This document shows, one piece after another, positions 6,043 to 14,012 of a stretch of 18,693 nucleotides of DNA (position 1 is the first letter of the stretch; every line of letters begins with the position of its first letter). A model generated the notes under the pieces. The model saw nothing but the letters and a program-made list of their open reading frames with translations, did no database searches and was not told where the DNA came from. Made by a program: the position numbers and the translations under genes. The stretch comes from Rhodospirillales bacterium (GTDB lineage Bacteria; Pseudomonadota; Alphaproteobacteria; MPNO01; UBA2964). The stretch is taken from positions 6,081 to 24,773 of the forward strand of contig PBWY01000008.1 in assembly GCA_002727395.1 (NCBI GenBank), given 5' to 3'.

Positions 6043-6966
6043 ATGACCTACAAAGTAGCTTTACCCGACTTAGTTTCCAACTCATATTTTCCGGCCATAG
6101 CAGCCGTATACTTAGGATTTTTCGAAGAGGAGGGTATCGATGCAGAAATCGAACTAATATTCCCGGTACCAGATTCTTTTTCGGCGCTCCGTGATGGCCA
6201 ATGTGATTTTGTTGCAGGCTCCGCACATGCTCCCCTTTGGGCATTCCCGAGATGGCAGGGATCCAAAGTGCTGTGTGCTCTTTCACAGGGTATGTATTGG
6301 TTCTTAGTATTGCGAAAAGATATCGATGTTAAAAAGGGTGACGTCAACGGCCTCAAAGGTTTGAGACTAGGCGCTGCTCCGGGGGTAGATGTTGGGCTTC
6401 GTCAATTATTGGTGGCCGCTGGAATCGATGCTAATGCGGAAAATATCACAATTGGCTTGCCGCCGGGCGGCATACCTGAAGGGAAATCCTTTGGGGTGGT
6501 AGCAGCACAAGCATTAATTGATGGGAAAATAGACGGTTTCTGGGCTAACGGCATGGGCGCTGAAGTCGCTATCACGAGCGGCATTGCTAAATGTATCATT
6601 GATGTACGAAGAGGTGATGGTCCACCCGCTGCCTTTAATTTTACGCAACCAGCGTTAGTAACGACTAAAAAATTAGTAGATGAAAAACCAGAAATTGCCG
6701 CTGGAGCGGTACGCGCTATTGTAAAGACACTCAACGCTTTAAAAAAAGACGCCTCACTTGCAACCGAGGTTGCTCAAGGCTTATTTCCCGAGAAGGAAAC
6801 AGGTCTAATTACCAAACTAATAGAGCGAGATCAGCCTTATTATGATGCCAAGATAAGCAAAGACCTAATCGATGGCATGAACCAGTTTGCCACTAACGCC
6901 GGTCTTCTTGAGGGTGGCCCAGTGGCATTTGAGGAGATAATTGCTACTCAGTTTAGCCACCTTTGA
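6043..6966 (+). CDS. SsuA/THI5-like substrate-binding protein without signal peptide
   Basis: Seen: 307 residues with the two-lobe periplasmic-binding fold of the NMT1/THI5/SsuA type: NSYFPAIAAVYLGFFEEEGI near the start, DFVAGSAHAPLWAF, then LKGLRLGAAPGVDVGLRQLL beginning the second lobe, and a typical helical C-terminus. Unusually, the protein begins directly with the first strand (MTYKVALPDLVSN) and no in-frame start codon lies between the ATG and the upstream stop at 5998, so no export signal can be added. No ABC permease or ATPase is nearby. Possible roles are a cytoplasmic small-molecule binder or a THI5-like enzyme; ordinary transport seems unlikely. It is convergent with the glutathione S-transferase gene (18-base gap). 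Family call firm, function open. Confidence 0.85.
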   Translation: MTYKVALPDLVSNSYFPAIAAVYLGFFEEEGIDAEIELIFPVPDSFSALRDGQCDFVAGSAHAPLWAFPRWQGSKVLCALSQGMYWFLVLRKDIDVKKGDVNGLKGLRLGAAPGVDVGLRQLLVAAGIDANAENITIGLPPGGIPEGKSFGVVAAQALIDGKIDGFWANGMGAEVAITSGIAKCIIDVRRGDGPPAAFNFTQPALVTTKKLVDEKPEIAAGAVRAIVKTLNALKKDASLATEVAQGLFPEKETGLITKLIERDQPYYDAKISKDLIDGMNQFATNAGLLEGGPVAFEEIIATQFSHL

Positions 6967-6984
6967 AAAAGCTAGAAAACTCTG

Positions 6985-7668
6985 TCAAGCTGCTGCAGAT
7001 GGCGGCAAAAACTGAGAAGCCCAGCCGCCCTTGGATCGCAAGACATCGCACCAATAGTCCTCAAAATTCGGCACAACCGCTGCAAGGACCGACGGTCTTT
7101 CCATTAAGGAATCTCTCCAATCCCTAACAGCCGGATATTTTTCAATTAGTCCAAGGGGATGTAGATGATCAAAAAACGTAAAACGCATTAGGGCAGGCGC
7201 ATAAGAAGCATCTGTTAAGGAAAAATTCTGGCCATTAAAGTAAGGTCGCCCTTCTCCTCGTTTCATTAGCGCACCTTCTAATTTAGAAAAATACCCATCA
7301 GCGTGTGCACAACGGCGCATTAAATCCGCTTCGTCCTCCGCCTTATTTAAATGGGTAATAGCGCTAAATGTAGGAACATAATCATTCCAAGCACGATTAT
7401 GAGCGCGATCTAATGGGTCATCAGGGTGTAGTCGAGGTTCCGTTACCTCATCCAAATATTCTACAATGGCGTTGGATTCAAACAACGCAGTTTCATTATT
7501 TACAATAAGAACAGGCACCTTCGAATGAGGCGAGATAGAAACAAACCAGTCTGGTCGGTAGTCACGATCTATATACTCGATATCATATTTAATATTTTTT
7601 TCTTGAAGAACGATTGCGGCCCGGTGAACCCAAGGACAAGTTTTAAAGCTACATAGTTTAAATTTCAT
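6985..7668 (-). CDS. Glutathione S-transferase family protein
   Basis: Seen: 227 residues. An N-terminal thioredoxin-like domain starts MKFKLCSFKTCPWVHRA, with a CPW motif (Cys11) that suggests an omega- or lignin-type cysteine active site. It continues with SKVPVLIVNNETALFESNAIVEYLDE, carrying the cis-Pro and the ES glutathione-binding motif. A helical C-terminal domain includes GQNFSLTDASYAPALMRF (the N-capping-type motif). Known: such enzymes conjugate, reduce or cleave substrates using glutathione. A GGGAG element about 12 bases upstream supports the ATG at 7668. Transcription diverges from the aldolase gene at 7832. In this island it could open, dehalogenate or detoxify an electrophilic intermediate, which is inference. 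Confidence 0.9.
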   Translation of the reverse strand: MKFKLCSFKTCPWVHRAAIVLQEKNIKYDIEYIDRDYRPDWFVSISPHSKVPVLIVNNETALFESNAIVEYLDEVTEPRLHPDDPLDRAHNRAWNDYVPTFSAITHLNKAEDEADLMRRCAHADGYFSKLEGALMKRGEGRPYFNGQNFSLTDASYAPALMRFTFFDHLHPLGLIEKYPAVRDWRDSLMERPSVLAAVVPNFEDYWCDVLRSKGGWASQFLPPSAAA

Positions 7669-7831
7669 TTCCAGCGCAACTCCCTTTTAATTAGTACAAA
7701 AGGTCACACAGAGGGGTATATGTTGCAATTGTGAATTAATTTTAATAACCATGCGTGTTTAGAATAGATAATTAACGTGATATAATTGAGACAGCAGGGA
7801 ATTAACAACAAAAACGTTATGGGAGCAAACG

Positions 7832-8614
7832 ATGTGTCCATCCCCAATAATACAGAAAATAAAAACAGCTAATGCCAGCATGAGCGACGCGGAGTGGAAC
7901 ACCCGGGTAGATCTTGCGGCGTGCTATCGATTAATCGAGCATTATAACATGGATGATCTTTTCGCGACACATATATCTGTTCGTGCTCCAGGTGAAGAAG
8001 ACCATTTCTTACTAAACCCATACGGGGTACACTTCAGTGAAATTACAGCGTCAAGTCTTGTTAAGGTGGACCTCGATGGCAATATTGTACAGGATACCGA
8101 ACACGTCATTAATCCCGCTGGATTTGTAATCCATTCGGCAGTCCACGCAGCCCGCCATGATGCCAAGTGTGTGCTTCACACCCATACCGTAGCTGGTATG
8201 GCTATTGCTTCTTTGGAAGAAGGCCTGAAACCAATGTTTCAGAAAGCGATGAGATTTTATAACGGAGTTGCCTATCACGACTTTGAAGGTGTTGCCGACG
8301 ACCTCGATGAACGCAAGAGGCTCGTTAATGACCTTGGTGACAAAAATTACTTAATACTCCGCAATCATGGTTTGTTGGTTTGTGGGCCAACGATTGCACA
8401 AGCCTTTAAGGAGATGTTCGCGATGGAAAAAGCCTGTAAAACACAGCTAGCCATTATGCAGACCGGTGGTGAGGTAATCCAAATCTCAGAAGATCTTCTT
8501 CAACATACCGCAGAACAGTTCGCGCGCAACCGAGCTGTTACAAAAGAGCGTCCAAGCGGTTGGGTTTCTATGAAGAAAATGCTAGATAGGGTTAACCCCG
8601 GATACGAAAATTGA
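7832..8614 (+). CDS. Class II aldolase/adducin family protein
   Basis: Seen: 260 residues with HTHT (His116, His118) and NHGLL (His179), the three zinc-binding histidines of the class II aldolase fold, plus DLFATHISVRAPG near the start and PAGFVIHSAVHAARHD before the first histidines. The catalytic glutamate of fuculose-phosphate aldolase (Glu73 there) appears to be replaced by Gly in that segment, as in many adducin-like members, so retro-aldol activity is not assured; decarboxylase or other zinc-dependent chemistry is possible. A GGGAG element lies 6-10 bases before the ATG. It is convergent with the crotonase gene. Family call firm; substrate unknown. Confidence 0.9.
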   Translation: MCPSPIIQKIKTANASMSDAEWNTRVDLAACYRLIEHYNMDDLFATHISVRAPGEEDHFLLNPYGVHFSEITASSLVKVDLDGNIVQDTEHVINPAGFVIHSAVHAARHDAKCVLHTHTVAGMAIASLEEGLKPMFQKAMRFYNGVAYHDFEGVADDLDERKRLVNDLGDKNYLILRNHGLLVCGPTIAQAFKEMFAMEKACKTQLAIMQTGGEVIQISEDLLQHTAEQFARNRAVTKERPSGWVSMKKMLDRVNPGYEN

Positions 8615-8666
8615 TAATAAAATTGATCAGCTGTTGGCGGAAAATTACATTTTACTCACCATCACC

Positions 8667-9470
8667 TCAACGGCCCCGAAATTTCGGCATCCTTTTCTCC
8701 ATGAAGGCAGTTCGGCCTTCCTTGTAATCCTCACTCCGCATACAGTTTTCGACGAGTTTATCACATAAGGCAATATCACGTTTATCAGGGTCTTTGGCAG
8801 CTTCGGCAACAATAACCTTCGTTGCATGAATGGTTAAAGGGGCATTGGAGGCAATTGTTGAAGCTAGATCATCTACCACTTCCTCCAATTTATCAGCTGG
8901 CACCAACTGGTTAATTAGCCCCATAGATAACGCTTCATCACCAGAGTATCGACGACCAGTAAAAAGTATCTCCTTCGTTTTAGCAGGGCCAACAATATCT
9001 ATAATTTTTTTCATATTACGAAATGCGTAGCCCAACCCCAGCCTAGCCGCTGGCACCCCAAACTGAGATCCTTCTGCCGCAATCCTGATATCCGCGTGAA
9101 TTGCTGTTCCAATGCCTGCCCCTATACAAAATCCTCTGATCATGGCTATAAGAGGTTTTTTTATATTCGCATAAGCGTCATTCACTTTAGCAGAAAGAGC
9201 ATCATAAATTTCCCGCTGTTCTGGCGTTGATCTTCTCTCAGCAAATTCTGAAATATCCGAACCAGACACAAAAGACCGATCGCCAGCCCCCTGCATAACT
9301 ATAACTCGAACCGTAGGATCAGTTTCAAAATCTTCTATGATTTCCAATATAGCCTCGCGCATAGCAAAGCCTATAGCATTCCGCCTCGCGGGGTTATTAA
9401 AGGTCATCCAACCAATACCATTCTTCTTGAGAGCATGCATTTTTTCTGTAGCAAGTTTCAGTTCAGTCAT
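8667..9470 (-). CDS. Enoyl-CoA hydratase/isomerase (crotonase) superfamily protein
   Basis: Seen: 267 residues with crotonase landmarks: NNPARRNAIGFAM near the start, SFVSGSDISEFAER (CoA-binding and oxyanion region), IRGFCIGAGIGTAIHADIRI and FGVPAARLGLGYA. Both catalytic glutamates of true enoyl-CoA hydratase look absent: the GGGCE-type position reads GAGIG and the FGxPE position reads FGVPA. It is therefore unlikely to be a simple hydratase; isomerase, C-C hydrolase or another crotonase reaction fits better. Known: the superfamily usually acts on CoA thioesters, though no CoA ligase is in view. It is the last gene of the amidase-VOC-FAD oxidoreductase-crotonase operon, starting 18 bases after the previous stop with a GAGAG element. 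Confidence 0.9.
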   Translation of the reverse strand: MTELKLATEKMHALKKNGIGWMTFNNPARRNAIGFAMREAILEIIEDFETDPTVRVIVMQGAGDRSFVSGSDISEFAERRSTPEQREIYDALSAKVNDAYANIKKPLIAMIRGFCIGAGIGTAIHADIRIAAEGSQFGVPAARLGLGYAFRNMKKIIDIVGPAKTKEILFTGRRYSGDEALSMGLINQLVPADKLEEVVDDLASTIASNAPLTIHATKVIVAEAAKDPDKRDIALCDKLVENCMRSEDYKEGRTAFMEKRMPKFRGR

Positions 9471-9488
9471 TAGTATCTCTCTAATAAT

Positions 9489-10973
9489 TTATGTATTCGA
9501 ATGGAAAGCGGCATTCCTACCTGCCTCACGACTAAAAACGGCATTACGCGTCTGCCCTGTACAGGAGGGGTAATTATGAAAAAACAAGCCAACAATATCG
9601 CCGGAAGCGTAAAGTCCTGGTATTGGATTTTCTGTAATATCTAATACCTCGCATTTGGTATTTATACTGACACCCCCAAAAGAGAACGTAATCCCGCCAG
9701 TCACCGTATAGGCTCTAAACGGAGGGGTATCAATAGGATTAGCCCAGTTAGATTTGGGAATACTGAGTCCTTTCGTCGAACGGCCATCAAGAATTCCCGG
9801 ACTAAAAGGTATATCCGTAGAACACGATTGATTAAAACCTATAACAGTAGTTTCTAGCGCTATCGGATCTAGACCAATCTTCGTTGCCAATTCGGTTATT
9901 GATTCCGCTTCTTCATAAACATCTGTGTATTCGGCACCAAGTCGAAACAAATCAATCCCTTTTTGATCAAAAATTTGGTAAGCTATTCCCCCAGGTTGCG
10001 ATAATACAGCTCTCCCGGTTTTTGCATAGGTATAGGAATGATTACTCTCCCCCTCGTCATAAAAACGCTCTGCAAGACTGTTAACTGTAATGCCATGTGT
10101 GTAATCATAACGATTACAGGTATTGCTGTGTCCATCCTGTCTCAAGGGGGTTCCCCCATCCGGAGCTTGTGCATCAATAGGTGTTGCATGGGCTCCCTGC
10201 CAATGACCAGCCGGCTTAGCACCAAGTTTCAGCATTTCTCTTAAAACTTCACCGGTGTTGTGTTTCGACCCACGAACTTTCATCAAATCGGCATTAGCAC
10301 CCAAATAACGGGCCCGCATTTCCGCGTTAGCCTGAAAACCGCCGGCACAGACAATTACCGAACCAGCCTCGAGTTCGTAGTCTTCATTATCTGAGCTAAT
10401 TTGCACACCTTTAATGCCACGAAAGTCTCCGATGAAAGAGGCAAGCCGGGACCTGTACCGAATATCCACATTAAGTTTGTTAGCAATTTGCCGCCAACGA
10501 ATTAACTGACCTAATCCTCCACCGATGGTATGCACAATGATACCGGGCTCAAAATAGTATTTACCGTCTATTTCACGCCTTTTTTCCGGCTCAAATTCGA
10601 TACCGGTTTCAAACATCCACCTGACTGCAGCATTAGACTGAGATACCATAAAATTAGCGAGTTGAGTGTCTATTCTATGCTGGGTAACTCTGTTCAGGTC
10701 CGCCATAAATTTTTCTTCGGTATAGGGCGGAATATGAAATCTTGCGAACTCGTCAGGATCAAAATTTGGAACGATATAGCGTATGTCTTCGGGGCCACTA
10801 TAGACAAAACGGAACCCGGTATGAGAATATCGCGCATTGCCGCCGAAATCTTCTTCAGGGGCTTTTTCAAGCATTATCACTTTTTCAGCCCCATTCTGCA
10901 CAGCAGATACTGCGGCTTCAAAGGCGGCACTACCCCCACCTACCACGGCTATATCACAGCTTTCCCTGCGCAA
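9489..10973 (-). CDS. FAD-dependent oxidoreductase (fumarate reductase flavoprotein/TcuA-like)
   Basis: Seen: 494 residues with an N-terminal FAD-binding motif (CDIAVVGGGSAAFEAAVSA), ME-like acidic strand end, GGNARYSHTGFRF, a central VIVCAGGFQAN, and a C-terminal FAD-closing segment (PGLYASGDIVGLFFHNYP). This is the FAD_binding_2 architecture of fumarate reductases, ketosteroid dehydrogenases and tricarballylate dehydrogenase TcuA, with TcuA-like proteins the nearest by eye. Known: these catalyse hydride-transfer oxidation or reduction of C-C bonds in acids or ketones. The start is a TTG at 10973: a stop lies 11 codons upstream with no ATG or GTG between, and TTGGAG sits 7 bases before the TTG. 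It follows the VOC gene by 34 bases in the same operon. Confidence 0.88.
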   Translation of the reverse strand: MRRESCDIAVVGGGSAAFEAAVSAVQNGAEKVIMLEKAPEEDFGGNARYSHTGFRFVYSGPEDIRYIVPNFDPDEFARFHIPPYTEEKFMADLNRVTQHRIDTQLANFMVSQSNAAVRWMFETGIEFEPEKRREIDGKYYFEPGIIVHTIGGGLGQLIRWRQIANKLNVDIRYRSRLASFIGDFRGIKGVQISSDNEDYELEAGSVIVCAGGFQANAEMRARYLGANADLMKVRGSKHNTGEVLREMLKLGAKPAGHWQGAHATPIDAQAPDGGTPLRQDGHSNTCNRYDYTHGITVNSLAERFYDEGESNHSYTYAKTGRAVLSQPGGIAYQIFDQKGIDLFRLGAEYTDVYEEAESITELATKIGLDPIALETTVIGFNQSCSTDIPFSPGILDGRSTKGLSIPKSNWANPIDTPPFRAYTVTGGITFSFGGVSINTKCEVLDITENPIPGLYASGDIVGLFFHNYPSCTGQTRNAVFSREAGRNAAFHSNT

Positions 10974-11007
10974 AAAATAACTCCAACTAATTTTTATCCA
11001 GTATTAT

Positions 11008-11403
11008 TTAAACTCGCTTGACGCCCCTCTCCCTATCGGCTTCATACTCGACTTGCTGGAAACCGTGGACAGAGAGGTCAAAATTATTTCCCTCCGGATC
11101 ACAGCCTCTCTTTTCCGCATAAGGCCGATTTCTAGGTCTTGGAGCAGGTGGATTAATTCCGAACTTAACTATACGTTTAGCTATTTCTTCCTGATCTTCT
11201 ATTTCAAAGCCAAAATGGTTTAAACCATTAGGTTTTCCTTCTGCCTTGTTAGGCAACAGAGCAACATTAAGGTAGCCATCGGTAAGATAAGTTGCCCCAC
11301 CCTTTGATTGGTGCAGAATTTTCATATCAAAAACTTTGGTATAAAACTCTGCTAACTTCGGGGGATCCATCGTTACAATCGCTATATGTTTGATTTTAGC
11401 CAT
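11008..11403 (-). CDS. VOC (glyoxalase/dioxygenase-fold) family protein
   Basis: Seen: 131 residues, one VOC module pair: KIKHIAIVTMDPPKLAEFYTK at the start (first metal-type His), LNHFGFEIED in the middle (second His), and CDPEGNNFDLSVHG near the end. The last position, usually Glu, reads Asp here, so metal binding is plausible but not certain. Known: the fold covers glyoxalase I, fosfomycin-resistance proteins, methylmalonyl-CoA epimerase and extradiol dioxygenases; sequence alone does not choose. A strong AGGAGG lies 6 bases before the ATG. It is the second gene of the four-gene catabolic operon. Confidence 0.88.
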   Translation of the reverse strand: MAKIKHIAIVTMDPPKLAEFYTKVFDMKILHQSKGGATYLTDGYLNVALLPNKAEGKPNGLNHFGFEIEDQEEIAKRIVKFGINPPAPRPRNRPYAEKRGCDPEGNNFDLSVHGFQQVEYEADRERGVKRV

Positions 11404-11455
11404 AAAAAACCTCCTGAAAAACTTTTCTCAGCATAAAGAGACCATCTCAACTGAT

Positions 11456-12736
11456 CTAAGTGGATACAAGCTGTTTTAGAACCCATTTAGCAACATCAAA
11501 AAGTTGACTGTCTTCTCCATGGCGCCCAATAATTTGGATTGAAACCGGCATATTATTAGGACCTTTGTATGTTGGTAAAGCATAACTCGGAACGTGCAGC
11601 AAATTCCACATACCAATATGAGAATGATCACCCGTACTATTTCTATCAGGCGGAGCTTCACCCGCAGTACACGGAGTAATAATTGCGTCAAAATCTTTGA
11701 ATAAATTGGATAGAGTTTTACGGCAATCTTCCCCTACCTTTAGGGCACTGGAATATTCCTCATAATCCCAGCCGAAACCCTTAGCGATACCTTTATGAAG
11801 CTGGGGACTTAAAAGTTCACGGTGATTAAACCATTCATAAGAGGTTGCGCGTGCGCGCTCATAACTCGAAATTATATCTCTTGCAGCCACCAATTTTTCA
11901 AACTTACCCGGTAAGGAAAGCTCAGTTATTTCAGCTCCTTTGTCTTTGAGGGTATCCTTAGCAATATTTATAGCTTCTTCGGTTTCAGGCTTAACAATAC
12001 TCCAAAGAGGGGTTTTACATATTGCGATTCGAGGTGTCGAAATTTGTGGCCGGTCAAAATTAACAGGACGGCCCAGTAGCGCTGCACTTATAAGCTCAAT
12101 ATCATCTATTGAGCGTACGATTAGACCTAAGGTGTCAAGTGACTGCGCTGCAGGCCAAACACCGTGAAGGTTAAAAGTATTAAAGGTTGGTTTATATCCA
12201 ATGACACCACAATAAGCAGCCGGACGATGTATTGAACCAGCTGTTTGGGTGCCAAATGCTGCGGGTACCATCAAATCAGCAACGGCGGCTCCAGAACCGC
12301 TGCTAGAACCGCCCGGTGTACACTCTAAGTTATGCGGGTTTGCAGTTGGTGGAGGTGCCATGCCAGCAAATTCTACGGTAACTGTCTTCCCGAGAATAAC
12401 AGCACCAGACGCACGCAATAGCGCTACACACGCAGCATCATATCCAAAATACTTTCCTTCATAAATTGGTGACCCCATTCCGGTAGGCATATCAAAAGTT
12501 GCGATAATGTCCTTCACCCCAAACGGGACCCCATGCAAGTTGCCCTTTTTGCTATCCGCTTCATCACAAGCTTGCGCCTGCCTCAGAGCGAGTTCGGGAT
12601 CAATAAATGACCACGCTTTTACTTTCTTTTCACGAGCTTCAATGCGATCAAGACAATCACGAATCAGACGCTGTGATGTTATTTCTCCACTCTTAATGGA
12701 CTGAGCAGCCTCAAATAATGATAATTCATTCAACAT
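11456..12736 (-). CDS. Amidase (amidase-signature family)
   Basis: Seen: 426 residues with the complete Ser-cisSer-Lys triad: Lys75 in GVPFGVKDIIATF, cis-Ser144 in TPGGSSSGSGAAVAD, and nucleophile Ser168 in GTQTAGSIHRPAAYCG. The C-terminal half (YALPTYKGPNNMPVSIQIIG) is typical. Known: the family hydrolyses amides, carbamates and ureido compounds, and includes GatA, which is not indicated here because no gatB or gatC is nearby. It heads the minus-strand operon (52 bases to the VOC gene) and diverges from the GlcG-like gene across 125 bp. The ribosome-binding site is weak. Inference: it probably releases ammonia or an amine from an imported amide, supplying the acid or alcohol for the downstream enzymes. 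Confidence 0.93.
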   Translation of the reverse strand: MLNELSLFEAAQSIKSGEITSQRLIRDCLDRIEAREKKVKAWSFIDPELALRQAQACDEADSKKGNLHGVPFGVKDIIATFDMPTGMGSPIYEGKYFGYDAACVALLRASGAVILGKTVTVEFAGMAPPPTANPHNLECTPGGSSSGSGAAVADLMVPAAFGTQTAGSIHRPAAYCGVIGYKPTFNTFNLHGVWPAAQSLDTLGLIVRSIDDIELISAALLGRPVNFDRPQISTPRIAICKTPLWSIVKPETEEAINIAKDTLKDKGAEITELSLPGKFEKLVAARDIISSYERARATSYEWFNHRELLSPQLHKGIAKGFGWDYEEYSSALKVGEDCRKTLSNLFKDFDAIITPCTAGEAPPDRNSTGDHSHIGMWNLLHVPSYALPTYKGPNNMPVSIQIIGRHGEDSQLFDVAKWVLKQLVST

Positions 12737-12861
12737 ATAGAGACTTCACATCAAAAAATCTTTTTGCGCAACCTTTCAAACTATTTTACAGCACACCAAA
12801 GAGGGTCTTGTGCTAAAAGCGCCATTTTGTCAAAGTCGCGCAGAAGATGAGGGGTAATTAA

Positions 12862-13305
12862 ATGCTAACTGTCAAACGAATATCAAAAGACGAGGCCGAT
12901 TTAATGATCGGCGCTGCGGAAAATAAATCATCCCAATTAGGTATCCCAATGTGTATTGCGGTTACTGATGAATCAGGAAACTTAATAGCCTTTTCTAGGA
13001 TGGACGGAGGCAAGGTATCCAGCATATCAATTGCTATTGATAAAGCGTTTACGGCTTCAGCCGCCAAAAACCCTACAGAATTTTATAATGAGATGTGTCG
13101 ACCAGGCAGTCCAACTTTTGGTATTCACACCTCCAACCAAGGGCATTTTAGCATTATTGGGGGAGGGCTACCAATTATTTCAGGAGCAGAAATCGTAGGT
13201 GGCATTGGGTCTAGCTCCGGCACTCCCGCACAAGATATTGAGGTGTCACAAGCCGGTTTAGATGCTCTATTATCACACTGGGAAAAAACAAAAAATAAAA
13301 AGTAA
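12862..13305 (+). CDS. GlcG/HbpS-family protein
   Basis: Seen: 147 residues with the family pattern: MCIAVTDESGNLIAFSRMDG, then SSISIAIDKAFTASAAKNPT, GHFSIIGGGLPI, and the glycine-rich VGGIGSSSGTPAQDIEVSQAG end. Known: HbpS binds heme and senses redox stress in Streptomyces; GlcG-type members occur in glycolate and propanediol/diol operons, and most have no proven role. No signal peptide is present. GAGGGG 6-9 bases before the ATG is a strong ribosome-binding site. The next gene, of the Sua5/YrdC family, starts 11 bases after its stop, so the two are almost certainly cotranscribed, divergently from the amidase operon. Confidence 0.93.
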   Translation: MLTVKRISKDEADLMIGAAENKSSQLGIPMCIAVTDESGNLIAFSRMDGGKVSSISIAIDKAFTASAAKNPTEFYNEMCRPGSPTFGIHTSNQGHFSIIGGGLPIISGAEIVGGIGSSSGTPAQDIEVSQAGLDALLSHWEKTKNKK

Positions 13306-13316
13306 GAGAAAAAGAA

Positions 13317-14000
13317 ATGTCTTCTTTTAACGTCAAAAAAGATGCTGATCGTGCAATGGATGTCGTTTTAAATGGCGGCATTGCAATTATTCCCACTTTT
13401 GTTGGTTATGTAATTTTAGGTGCAACAACGGAAGCAATTAATCGAACAATTGAAATAAAAAAACGTGGGCCATCAAAATTAAATGCTGTTATAGGCTGCC
13501 CCTCAATGCACGCCGCATTGCATGAATTAGAGGGTCGAAACCGCGAAATTGTTAGAGTAATAACCAAAGACTACGATTTACCACTGGGGACCGTTGCTCC
13601 TGCATGTCTTCATCATCCAATGCTTAAAACTTTAGACGCGGGTGTTTTGAGCCGAACAACCTTAGGGGGTACTTTAGCAATGCTTCTAAATGCCGGCCCG
13701 CTAATGGATACTATGGCACAGTTGAGTTTTGAAGCCGGCCAATTGGTTGTTGGCTCATCTGCTAACTTAACTCTAAAGGGAACCAAATTTCGAGCCACAG
13801 ATATAGAAGCAGAGGTCTTAGATGCTGCCGATATAGTTATTGATTATGGGCTGATGCGTTGGGCTAATTACAAAAAATCGTCCACTATGATAAATGTCCA
13901 TGACTTCAGTGTCGTTCGCTACGGTAGTTGTCTAGACTTGATCAATGATGTTTTACAACGCCACTTCAATTTTAGCCTGCCTCCGGAACCAAGAAAATAA
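13317..14000 (+). CDS. Divergent Sua5/YciO/YrdC-family protein
   Basis: Seen: 227 residues with GGIAIIPTFVGYVI (the PTDTVYGL-like first motif, altered), IEIKKRGPSKLNAV (the K-x-R...K motif) and GQLVVGSSANLTLKG (the SSAN nucleotide-binding motif). Known: TsaC/Sua5 makes threonylcarbamoyl-AMP from Thr, bicarbonate and ATP for the t6A tRNA modification. This copy keeps the basic and SAN motifs but changes the first motif to PTFVGYV, lacks the tRNA-enzyme neighbours, and sits in a catabolic island after a GlcG-like gene. Inference: a paralog with its own nucleotide or carbamoyl-type chemistry, not the housekeeping tsaC. It is convergent with the methyltransferase gene, 12 bases apart. Confidence 0.85.
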   Translation: MSSFNVKKDADRAMDVVLNGGIAIIPTFVGYVILGATTEAINRTIEIKKRGPSKLNAVIGCPSMHAALHELEGRNREIVRVITKDYDLPLGTVAPACLHHPMLKTLDAGVLSRTTLGGTLAMLLNAGPLMDTMAQLSFEAGQLVVGSSANLTLKGTKFRATDIEAEVLDAADIVIDYGLMRWANYKKSSTMINVHDFSVVRYGSCLDLINDVLQRHFNFSLPPEPRK

Positions 14001-14012
14001 TATAGATTTAAG

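Noticed and set aside
8624..8640. TGATCA near the aldolase stop as a further RpoE promoter
   Set aside because: No CGTAA occurs 16 bases downstream on either strand and no gene start follows.
10530..11021. A 163-codon plus-strand frame opposite the FAD oxidoreductase
   Set aside because: It lies entirely antisense to a well-recognised protein over nearly all its length, has no family likeness and no convincing ribosome-binding site; its composition is that of a shadow frame.
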